The notes under the pieces: model-generated | Told to the model about the DNA's origin: nothing | The model's input: only the letters and a program-made list of their open reading frames with translations | The model's database searches: none | Source: an uncultured Ruminococcus sp. | Lineage (GTDB): Bacteria > Bacillota > Clostridia > Oscillospirales > Ruminococcaceae | Direction: 5' to 3' | Assembly: GCA_947173865.1 (NCBI GenBank) | Contig: CAMWGS010000039.1 | Location: forward strand, 1-11,989 | DNA length: 11,989 bases | Made by a program: the position numbers and the translations under genes | Shown here: piece after piece, positions 1-6,483 of the stretch | Layout of the letters: the number at the start of each line of letters is the position of its first letter | Numbering within the stretch: position 1 is the stretch's first letter

Positions 1-24
1 AACTTTCAGGAGAGGAGAATTAAT

Positions 25-606
25 ATGCCAAAGGATAAGGAAATAGCTGTTTTCAACTACATCAAAAGCCGTCTGAGCGACGGAATATCACCGTCCGTAA
101 GGGAAATTATGGATGCTATGGGTTTCCGCTCGACTTCAACCGCCCACCGTTATATCAGAACTCTTGTTGATGCGGGTCTGATTGAGAAAACAGGAAATAT
201 GAACCGTTCTCTAAAACTTCCCAACAGTCCTATAACTTCCGTTCCCGTTATAGGAACTGTTACCGCAGGTCAGCCGATAACCGCAATTGAGGATATTACG
301 GGATATGTCGGTTTTGAAGCTCCGTCAATAAGTCCTGACGAACTTTTTGCCCTTAAAATCAGAGGCGAAAGTATGATAAACGCAGGAATATTCGACGGTG
401 ATATAGTAATTGTCAGAAAGTCCGACTATGCTGAAAACGGTGACATAGTCGTTGCCCTTATAGGTCACGAAGAAGCTACCGTAAAACGTTTTTTCAAGGA
501 AAACGGTCATTTCAGACTACAGCCCGAAAACGACACAATGCAGCCAATTATACTTGATGATGTGGAAATTCTCGGACGTGTAATCGGTCTGAAACGTTAC
601 TATTAA
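25..606 (+). CDS. lexA: LexA, SOS-response transcriptional repressor and self-cleaving protease
   Basis: LexA binds SOS operators as a dimer and cleaves itself when RecA filaments form, releasing DNA-repair genes. The 193 residues match the family's usual length. Residues 1-66 form the winged helix-turn-helix, with the typical SPSVREI segment at 22-28 and recognition region STSTAHRYI at 36-44. The self-cleavage bond is Ala81-Gly82 in TVTAGQP. The S24 catalytic dyad is visible as Ser116 (RGESM) and Lys154 (ATVKRF). A ribosome binding site, AGGAGAGGAG, lies 6 nt before the ATG. The promoter and any operator lie upstream, outside the window, so autoregulation cannot be checked. zapA follows 38 nt after the stop, so the two are probably co-transcribed. 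Confidence 0.97.
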   Translation: MPKDKEIAVFNYIKSRLSDGISPSVREIMDAMGFRSTSTAHRYIRTLVDAGLIEKTGNMNRSLKLPNSPITSVPVIGTVTAGQPITAIEDITGYVGFEAPSISPDELFALKIRGESMINAGIFDGDIVIVRKSDYAENGDIVVALIGHEEATVKRFFKENGHFRLQPENDTMQPIILDDVEILGRVIGLKRYY

Positions 607-644
607 ATATTAAAACTATATTCGAGAGAAAGGAAAGTTTCAAA

Positions 645-1010
645 ATGCTTAATGACGTAAAAGTAATTATCTGCGGAAAGGAGTACAAACTTAAAACCTC
701 CGAATCACCTAATTATGTCTTTGCACTTGCAAGGGCGTTGGAAACAAAAATCAATGAAAATATGAACTCCGGAAGCGGTTCTTCACCGTATAGTGCTTCA
801 ATTATGGTGGCACTGAGTACACTTGATGACCTCAACAAAGCAAATCAGCACCTTGACAATATCCGCAATCAGACAAAGGAATATGTTGACGAAGCAGGCA
901 GAGCCAGAATTGAACGTGATGCGGCACTGAAAGAAATTGAAGTTCTCAAATCAAAAATCGTACAGCTTGAAAATATGGTAAAGCTTAAACAGCTTAAGGA
1001 CAGTATCTGA
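645..1010 (+). CDS. zapA: ZapA-like cell division protein (FtsZ-ring stabiliser)
   Basis: ZapA is a small cytoplasmic protein that cross-links FtsZ filaments and promotes Z-ring assembly. The 121-residue product has the ZapA layout. A short N-terminal beta/alpha head (DVKVIICGKEYKLKT at 4-18, then helix 24-40) is followed by a polar GSGS-rich linker near 42-48. A long helical C-terminus from about 52 to 118 has heptad-like leucines, consistent with the antiparallel coiled-coil of the family. An AAAGGA site lies about 10 nt before the ATG. The TGA stop shares one base with the ATG of the U32 gene, so the two are likely translationally coupled. The zapA/U32 pairing recurs in Clostridia. ZapA sequences diverge widely, so the assignment rests on fold pattern and context. 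Confidence 0.85.
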   Translation: MLNDVKVIICGKEYKLKTSESPNYVFALARALETKINENMNSGSGSSPYSASIMVALSTLDDLNKANQHLDNIRNQTKEYVDEAGRARIERDAALKEIEVLKSKIVQLENMVKLKQLKDSI

Positions 1011-3046
1011 TGAAAAAAATGGAAATCCTTGCCCCTGCCGGCAGTATGGAAACTCTCCGTGCTGCCCTGCGTTCAGGTGCAGATGCCGTATATGCGGGCG
1101 GAAAACGTTTTTCTGCACGGAGCAGTGCGACAAATTTTGATAACGACGAACTTGTTACTGCTGTAAACCTGTGTCATAAATACGGAGCAAAATTTTATCT
1201 TGCCGTCAATACGATAATTTCAGACGACGAAATACCCGATTTCTGTGAATACATAAAATTTACCGCTTCTGTCGGAACTGATGCTTATATAGTTCAGGAC
1301 TGGGGTTGTGCGGAACTCATAAGAAAGTGTGTTCCCGACGCTGTTCTTCATGCGTCAACACAGATGTCCATACATACGGCAACAGGTGCGGAATTTCTTA
1401 AAGAAAACGGCTGGGAGAGAGTTGTTCCCGCCCGTGAGCTTGACAGAAAGGTTCTGAAAAAAATAAGTGATACAGGCATTGAAACAGAGGTTTTTGTACA
1501 CGGTGCATTGTGTATGTCGGTATCGGGACAATGCTATATGTCGGCGGTTATGGGTTCAAGGTCTGCAAACCGTGGCTATTGCGGACAGGCGTGTAGACTT
1601 CCCTTTTCTTCGTCCGAAAACAAGAACTTTTCCGTACTTTCACTGAAAGACCTTTCACTCATTCCCGAAATATCACAGCTTTCGGAAATCGCCGATTCCC
1701 TGAAAATAGAGGGAAGAATGAAACGTCCCGAATATGTGGCTTCTGCCGTGAACGAACTGAAAAAATCCATAAACGGACAAGTCCCCGACATGAACTTTTT
1801 AAAGGGAATTTTCTCACGCAGTGGTTTCACCGACGGTTATTTTACGGGAAAACGCACGGATATGTTTGGTATACGTGAAAAAGAAGATGTAGTTTCGGCA
1901 AAGGAACTTATTCCGAAAGTACATGAACTGTACAGATTTGAAAGAAAAGTATACAATATATGCTTTCATGCGGAAATAAAGGAAAATTCCCCTGTAAAAA
2001 TCACTGCATTATGTGGTGATATTTCGGTAACTGATGAGGGACTTCCGCCAGAAACGGCTAAAAACCGTCCCACTGATTTGGACTCGCTGAAAAAACAGCT
2101 TTCCAAACTCGGTGACACTGTTTTCAGTCTTGATAAAGTAACAGCGTATATTGACGACGGTCTTGTTGTTCCTGTCGGAAAATTAAATGAAATACGTCGT
2201 GAACTTACCGAAAAGCTTACGGATTTGATAATAAGAAGAAATACCCCTCAGAAAAATATCACGGACTATATTCCCGTGTTTCCCGAAAAGAATCACAATA
2301 TTCCTGAAAAAATCCCTGTACGGACGTTCTGCAACACTATGGAACAGGCACGGACAACGGTTGATATTTCCGAATATATAATATTGTCACCTGCTCTGAG
2401 TTTGTCTGAAAAATTTTTGTCTGAACTTTCGGAATACAAGGACAAAATAATTCTTTCACCACCACGTTTCATAACAGACGAAGAAAAAACCGTTTCCCGT
2501 CTGAAAGCAATAAAGGAAATTTTCGGCATTGACCACCTTTTGTGCCATACGCCCGACTGTATAGCCATAGGTAAAAAGCTCGGATTTAAACTTCACGGCA
2601 GTTTTTCTCTTAATATATTCAACTCTTTCAGTGCCGAATATATGAAAAAACTCTGTCTTGAAGATGTTATTTTTTCATATGAGGCAAAGCTACAACAGAT
2701 TAACAGTATTCATACAAGTCTGCCTGTAGGTGCGGTAATATACGGACGCTTTCCGCTTATGCTCACACGTAACTGTCCGATAAAAAACGAATCAGGCTGT
2801 AAAAAATGTTCAGGACACATCACTGACCGCACGGGGCGTGAATTTCCCGTATCATGTTCTCATGACTACGTTGAAATTCTCAATTCTGACTGTCTTTATA
2901 TGTATGATAAAATCACATCATTCAGCAATGCATCTTTCTGTGCCGTAATACTTCATGACGAAAATGCAGAACAGACAAAAGCCGTTCTTTCGGGAAAAAA
3001 ACCGTCGGGAAACATAACAAGAGGACTTTATTACAGAGGTATATGA
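1010..3046 (+). CDS. U32-family protein with DUF3656 domain, RlhA-like
   Basis: This 678-residue protein is annotated as a peptidase by family name. Characterised relatives with the same build, such as E. coli RlhA, are instead needed for 5-hydroxycytidine formation in 23S rRNA. TrhP relatives act on tRNA U34. The N-terminus MEILAPAGSMETL (4-16) is typical of the family. The U32 signature EVFVHGALCMSVSGQCYMS (160-178) is followed by GYCGQAC, giving Cys168, 175, 191 and 195 as the likely Fe-S ligands. A DUF3656-like segment spans about 310-415. A second cysteine set lies near the C-terminus (Cys589, 597, 600, 616) after YGRFPLMLTRNCP. AAGGA lies 9 nt before the ATG, which overlaps the zapA stop. 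dut begins 3 nt after the stop. RNA hydroxylation is inferred from the family. Confidence 0.9.
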   Translation: MKKMEILAPAGSMETLRAALRSGADAVYAGGKRFSARSSATNFDNDELVTAVNLCHKYGAKFYLAVNTIISDDEIPDFCEYIKFTASVGTDAYIVQDWGCAELIRKCVPDAVLHASTQMSIHTATGAEFLKENGWERVVPARELDRKVLKKISDTGIETEVFVHGALCMSVSGQCYMSAVMGSRSANRGYCGQACRLPFSSSENKNFSVLSLKDLSLIPEISQLSEIADSLKIEGRMKRPEYVASAVNELKKSINGQVPDMNFLKGIFSRSGFTDGYFTGKRTDMFGIREKEDVVSAKELIPKVHELYRFERKVYNICFHAEIKENSPVKITALCGDISVTDEGLPPETAKNRPTDLDSLKKQLSKLGDTVFSLDKVTAYIDDGLVVPVGKLNEIRRELTEKLTDLIIRRNTPQKNITDYIPVFPEKNHNIPEKIPVRTFCNTMEQARTTVDISEYIILSPALSLSEKFLSELSEYKDKIILSPPRFITDEEKTVSRLKAIKEIFGIDHLLCHTPDCIAIGKKLGFKLHGSFSLNIFNSFSAEYMKKLCLEDVIFSYEAKLQQINSIHTSLPVGAVIYGRFPLMLTRNCPIKNESGCKKCSGHITDRTGREFPVSCSHDYVEILNSDCLYMYDKITSFSNASFCAVILHDENAEQTKAVLSGKKPSGNITRGLYYRGI

Positions 3047-3049
3047 ATT

Positions 3050-3490
3050 ATGAAACTGAAATTAAAAAAACTTGACGAAAAAGCAGTTATTCCGACAAGA
3101 GCAACGGCAGGAAGTGCAGGGCTTGATGTATGTGCCTGTCTTGACGAACCGATAACTCTTGAATCGGGTGAAATAAAAATGATACCCACAGGTATTACAG
3201 CTGAACCCGATTCCGAAGATGTCGCACTGCTTATATACGCACGTTCGGGACTTGCTTCAAAATACGGCGTTACACTTGCCAACTGTGTCGGCGTGGTGGA
3301 CAGCGATTACAGAGGAGCGTGGTTCATTCCGCTTATAAACAACGGAAAACAACCATTTACAGTTGAAAACGGTATGAGAATCGCACAGCTTATTCCCACA
3401 AGGATTCTCATACCCGAAATTGAAGTCAGCGAAACCCTCTCCGATACCGGACGGGGAGAAAACGGCTTTGGTTCTTCCGGTATAAAATAA
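3050..3490 (+). CDS. dut: dUTP diphosphatase (dUTPase)
   Basis: The enzyme hydrolyses dUTP to dUMP and diphosphate, which keeps uracil out of DNA and supplies dTMP synthesis. All five motifs of the homotrimeric dUTPase family are present in order in 146 residues: AGLDVCA (motif 1), ARSGLA (2), GVVDSDYRG with the catalytic Asp (3), RIAQLIP (4), and the glycine-rich RGENGFGSSG (5) near the C-terminus. Motif 5 ends GSSG where GSTG is commoner, a conservative change. The start lies 3 nt after the U32 stop, and its ribosome binding site AGAGGT (3035-3040) lies inside the end of that gene, so expression is coupled. The position in a lexA-led row fits DNA maintenance. Confidence 0.96.
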   Translation: MKLKLKKLDEKAVIPTRATAGSAGLDVCACLDEPITLESGEIKMIPTGITAEPDSEDVALLIYARSGLASKYGVTLANCVGVVDSDYRGAWFIPLINNGKQPFTVENGMRIAQLIPTRILIPEIEVSETLSDTGRGENGFGSSGIK

Positions 3491-3521
3491 AAGTGCCTTT
3501 ACGGCAGACTGGAGAATGTTA

Positions 3522-3788
3522 ATGAAAAAAACTTTATACCTGATACTGCTGATAGTGGGGGCAATAATAGTCGGCTCTCTCATTGCCGATAAAGCGGCAT
3601 TAAGTGAAACCATGGGGTGGCTTGCATACTCGGGAGGTTTTGCACTTCCTGCCAATCCCTACATTAATTTAAGTATAATTACTATAACAATTGGTTTTAC
3701 TTTCAGTATCAGCATAGCACAGATTATTATGATTCTTGTTGCACTGTTCATATTCTATAAAACTGCTCCCAAGCTTATTCAGGGATAA
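3522..3788 (+). CDS. DUF4321 family small membrane protein
   Basis: This 88-residue protein has hydrophobic helices at about 4-21 and 62-79. Between them is an uncharged segment rich in Gly, Ala and Ile, with the NLSIITITIGFTFSISIAQ pattern typical of DUF4321. Its function is unknown. Members of the family commonly lie just upstream of mreB in Clostridia, as here, which hints at a role in envelope growth. An in-frame ATG at 3516 lies only 1 nt after GGAG (3511-3514), too close for use. The ATG at 3522 has a 7-nt spacing and gives the more natural MKKTLYL start, so I chose it. The gene is 31 nt after dut and is followed by a terminator-like hairpin, making it the last gene of the lexA row. Confidence 0.8.
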   Translation: MKKTLYLILLIVGAIIVGSLIADKAALSETMGWLAYSGGFALPANPYINLSIITITIGFTFSISIAQIIMILVALFIFYKTAPKLIQG

Positions 3789-3799
3789 CAATTTATAAA

Positions 3800-3860
3800 A
3801 AACCGAAATTTTTCAGAAAATTCTACAATTTTTCTGTTCATTCGGTTTATTTTGTTTTCA
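3800..3860 (+). terminator. Terminator-like hairpin after the DUF4321 gene
   Basis: The outer arms AAACCGAA (3800-3807) and TTCGGTTT (3841-3848) pair exactly. Inner arms CAGAAAA (3814-3820) and TTTTCTG (3830-3836) pair inside them, with small internal loops between. The stem is followed by the T-rich run ATTTTGTTTT. This would separate the lexA-to-DUF4321 row from the mreB operon. The stem is AT-rich and interrupted, so termination may be partial. Confidence 0.5.
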
Positions 3861-3906
3861 TGTTTTTACAAATTTTCTTCAAATACGGATTTCTCGTGCA
3901 AAATTC

Positions 3907-3935
3907 TTGTCTGTATCCGATTTTGGTGATATAAT
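3907..3935 (+). promoter_or_regulatory. Promoter of the mreBCD-mrdA operon
   Basis: A sigma-A type promoter is visible: -35 TTGTCT (3907-3912), a 17-nt spacer, and a perfect -10 TATAAT (3930-3935) extended by TG at 3927-3928. A second overlapping TATAAT follows directly (TATAATATAAT). Transcription would start near 3942, about 50 nt before mreB, leaving a short leader that contains AAGGAG at 3980-3985. The 203-nt gap 3789-3991 therefore holds a terminator and a promoter but no gene. Confidence 0.8.
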
Positions 3936-3991
3936 ATAATTGTTGTAATTTTAAAATAAAAAATGAATATGCAGAGGTTAAGGAGCAAAGA

Positions 3992-5008
3992 ATGTTTACA
4001 AAAGATATTGGTATAGATTTAGGTACCGCAAATACACTTGTTTATTTAAGAGGAAAAGGGATAATAATAAGAGAGCCGTCTGTTGTTGCAGTAAACACAA
4101 GGACTGACAAATGTCGTTATGTCGGAAAAGAGGCAAAGGAAATTATCGGAAGAACCCCTGGTTCAATAGTTGCCGTAAGACCACTGAAAGACGGCGTTAT
4201 TGCAGACTTTGACATAGCAACGACAATGTTGCAGGAATTTATAAAAAAAGCCCTGAAAGGAACGGTTTTCACAAAGGCTAATGTTATAATATGCATACCG
4301 TCGGGAGTAACAGCGGTTGAAAGACGTGCCGTGCGTGAGGCGTGCAAAAAAGCGGGGGCAAACAATGTACTTATAATAGAAGAACCCATGGCAGCGGCTA
4401 TCGGTGCGGGACTTCCGACAAACTCCCCTGCTGGAAGCATGATTGTTGATATAGGAGGAGGAACAAGCGAAGTTGCCGTTATATCACTCGGCGGAATAGT
4501 TGCCTCACGTTCAATAAGATGTGCTGGTGATGAGTTCGACAACGCTATTATAAATTATATCAAAAAGAAGTACAATCTGCTTATAGGCGAACGTACAGCG
4601 GAAAATATAAAGCTTGAAATAGGTTCGGCTTTTCCTAATGAAAAAGAGGCTTCAATGGAAATAAAAGGACGTAACCTGCTCAACGGACTGCCTGAAAATA
4701 TAGTTGTAAATTCGGCTGAAATACGTGATGCTCTTGTTGAACCTCTTTCAAGAGTAATAGACGCTATAAAATCGGCTTTGGAAGAAACTCCGCCCGAACT
4801 GTCTGCCGATATTATCGACAATGGGATAACTCTCTCAGGAGGAAGTGCCTTACTCAGAGGTTTTGACCGTCTTATAAACCGTGAAACAGGTATGCCCGTA
4901 TATATAGCGGAATATCCACTTGACTGCGTTGCAGAGGGTACGGGAAAAATTCTCGAACACATCAGCGACTATCAGGACGCTCTTACGGAAAACGTCAGAT
5001 ATTATTAA
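3992..5008 (+). CDS. mreB: Rod shape-determining protein MreB (actin-like cytoskeleton)
   Basis: MreB is a bacterial actin that polymerises under the membrane and directs the lateral wall synthesis complex. The 338 residues match family length. The ATPase phosphate-1 loop is IGIDLGTANTLVY (near 7-19). The catalytic-loop Glu lies in EEPMAAAIGAG (Glu130-Glu131). Phosphate-2 is VDIGGGTSE (152-160), and the adenosine loop is LSGGSALLRG (281-290). AAGGAG lies 6 nt before the ATG. It is the first gene of an operon with mreC 12 nt downstream. The position next to mreC and mreD argues for MreB rather than the paralogues Mbl or MreBH. Confidence 0.98.
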   Translation: MFTKDIGIDLGTANTLVYLRGKGIIIREPSVVAVNTRTDKCRYVGKEAKEIIGRTPGSIVAVRPLKDGVIADFDIATTMLQEFIKKALKGTVFTKANVIICIPSGVTAVERRAVREACKKAGANNVLIIEEPMAAAIGAGLPTNSPAGSMIVDIGGGTSEVAVISLGGIVASRSIRCAGDEFDNAIINYIKKKYNLLIGERTAENIKLEIGSAFPNEKEASMEIKGRNLLNGLPENIVVNSAEIRDALVEPLSRVIDAIKSALEETPPELSADIIDNGITLSGGSALLRGFDRLINRETGMPVYIAEYPLDCVAEGTGKILEHISDYQDALTENVRYY

Positions 5009-5020
5009 GGAGGCGTTTTC

Positions 5021-5878
5021 ATGCGTGATTTTTTTAAAAGCACACGGTTTAAGATTCTGCTTGCCTTTATTGCCTTTCTTATAGGAATAATGGTTTATTC
5101 CGTCACAAAAGGCGGATATTCCGTTTCGGGAGAATCGTTCATAAATACAATATCAAAACCTTTCCGCACAGTTTCCAACAACATAGGCGTGAAAATAGAA
5201 ACTTCACTTGACAAGCTTTCAAGAGCAGAGGAAATCTATGACGAAAATCAGAGCCTTAAAAAACAGGTCACCGACCTCAGCGAACAGCTTAACGAATACG
5301 AAGCACTCAAATCGGAATGTGAAGAACTCAGAAAATTAGTCGGAATAAAGGAAGCACACCCCGATTATTCAACATCACGTTTCTGTAAAGTTATAGGCTA
5401 TACCGCAAACGACCCTTTCAAATCATTCACAATAAACGTCGGTTCTGCGGACGGAATAGAACCGTATCTTCCTGTTGCTACGGCAGAGGGACTTGTGGGA
5501 ATAACAATTGAAGTTTCAGAACATCTTTCGACTGTAAGAACTATTCTATCTCCCGACCTCTCAATAGCCGTAAAATGTTCGTCTTCGGGCGACGATACGG
5601 GGATTATAGAAGGTACTGTAACATCGGCTGAAAATGGTATGACAAAACTCATACATCTCCGTACGGACAATACGCTGAAAAAAAATGACCTCATGATTAC
5701 CGACGGTACAAGCGGACTATTCCCTAAAGGATATTCTGTCGGAAAAGTAAAAAGCGTTGATATGGACTCAAACGGTCTTTCTGCATATGCGGAAATAGAA
5801 CCGTGTGCCGACATAACAAATCTCACTTCTGTTTTTGTAATAACTGACTTTACAGGCAAAAGGGAGGATTCCGAATGA
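5021..5878 (+). CDS. mreC: Rod shape-determining protein MreC
   Basis: MreC is a bitopic membrane protein whose extracellular beta domains bind class B PBPs and activate the elongasome. The 285 residues show a short cytoplasmic N-terminus, one membrane helix at about 10-28, and a coiled coil at about 66-105 (ENQSLKKQVTDLSEQLNEY). The conserved MreC core follows to about 278, with DPFKSFTINVGSADGI, VATAEGLVGI and DGTSGLFPKGYSVGKV. A near-perfect AAGGAGG (5007-5013) overlaps the mreB stop and sits 7 nt before the ATG. The gene ends with an ATGA overlap into mreD, indicating translational coupling. Confidence 0.96.
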   Translation: MRDFFKSTRFKILLAFIAFLIGIMVYSVTKGGYSVSGESFINTISKPFRTVSNNIGVKIETSLDKLSRAEEIYDENQSLKKQVTDLSEQLNEYEALKSECEELRKLVGIKEAHPDYSTSRFCKVIGYTANDPFKSFTINVGSADGIEPYLPVATAEGLVGITIEVSEHLSTVRTILSPDLSIAVKCSSSGDDTGIIEGTVTSAENGMTKLIHLRTDNTLKKNDLMITDGTSGLFPKGYSVGKVKSVDMDSNGLSAYAEIEPCADITNLTSVFVITDFTGKREDSE

Positions 5879-6441
5879 GGCTTAAAACTACACGTGAACA
5901 CCGTATTTTATACATCAAAACCGCAATGAGATGGATTCTGTATTATATTGTAATATTTGCAGGATTCATAATTATGGCTTCAGGTACATGGCGTAAGCCC
6001 ATTATACTTTTACCTGTCGCTCTGTGCATTGCCGTCAACAACAATCAGTATGCTTCAGCCGTTACAGGTGCAATATGCGGTTTTCTTATTGACATAAGCT
6101 GCGGAAAGCTTTTCGGATATAACGCCGTTATTCTGACGGTATTCTGTATAGTTATATCGCTTCTGTTTGAATTTTATCTCAGATATAAATTTGTAAGCTT
6201 TTTATTTGTATCTGCCGTTATTTCATACATACAGTGCTTACTTGACTACAAATTCTACTACGAAATATGGAACTATGAAAACACTGAACGCATATTCACC
6301 GAATATACTCTGAAAGTCTGGGCATATACGGTTATATCTTCGGTTTTCGTCTATCTGCTGTTCAGAATGATAAATCACTTTCTGATGCCTAAAACTCATC
6401 TTACCATAGAAGAAACAATAAAATCAGGCGAACAGCGTTAA
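5875..6441 (+). CDS. mreD: Rod shape-determining protein MreD
   Basis: MreD is an integral membrane partner of MreC and PBP2 in the elongasome. The 188-residue product is strongly hydrophobic, with helices near 20-37, 42-56, 85-102, 104-121 and 146-166, plus the family-like segment GFLIDISCGKLFGYNA at 69-84 (Gly69, Asp73, Gly77, Gly81). MreD is poorly conserved, so this motif and the position after mreC carry the call. The ATG overlaps the mreC stop by 4 nt (ATGA), with GGGAGG (5862-5867) upstream. The basic, polar N-terminus (MRLKTTREHR) suggests it faces the cytoplasm. A hairpin lies between its stop and mrdA. Confidence 0.93.
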   Translation: MRLKTTREHRILYIKTAMRWILYYIVIFAGFIIMASGTWRKPIILLPVALCIAVNNNQYASAVTGAICGFLIDISCGKLFGYNAVILTVFCIVISLLFEFYLRYKFVSFLFVSAVISYIQCLLDYKFYYEIWNYENTERIFTEYTLKVWAYTVISSVFVYLLFRMINHFLMPKTHLTIEETIKSGEQR

Positions 6442-6446
6442 CTATG

Positions 6447-6475
6447 AACCGCACAGGCTATATGTGCGGTTTTCT
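6447..6475 (+). terminator. Intergenic hairpin between mreD and mrdA, possible attenuator or processing site
   Basis: AACCGCACA (6447-6455) and TGTGCGGTT (6463-6471) form a perfect 9-bp stem with a 7-nt loop, followed by a short TTTTC run. The T tract is weak and mrdA begins at once, so partial termination or RNA stabilisation that lowers PBP2 relative to MreBCD is more likely than a full stop. The structure is seen in the sequence; the role is inferred. Confidence 0.55.
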
Positions 6476-6483
6476 ATAAAGGA

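Noticed and set aside
601..644. LexA operator between lexA and zapA
   Set aside because: No CGAAC-N4-GTTCG-like site is visible in this gap.
3516..3521. ATG at 3516 as start of the DUF4321 protein
   Set aside because: It lies 1 nt after GGAG, too close for initiation; ATG 3522 has proper spacing.
5398..5901. 167-codon open frame on the minus strand opposite mreC
   Set aside because: It mirrors the conserved MreC core and is best explained by codon bias of the real gene.
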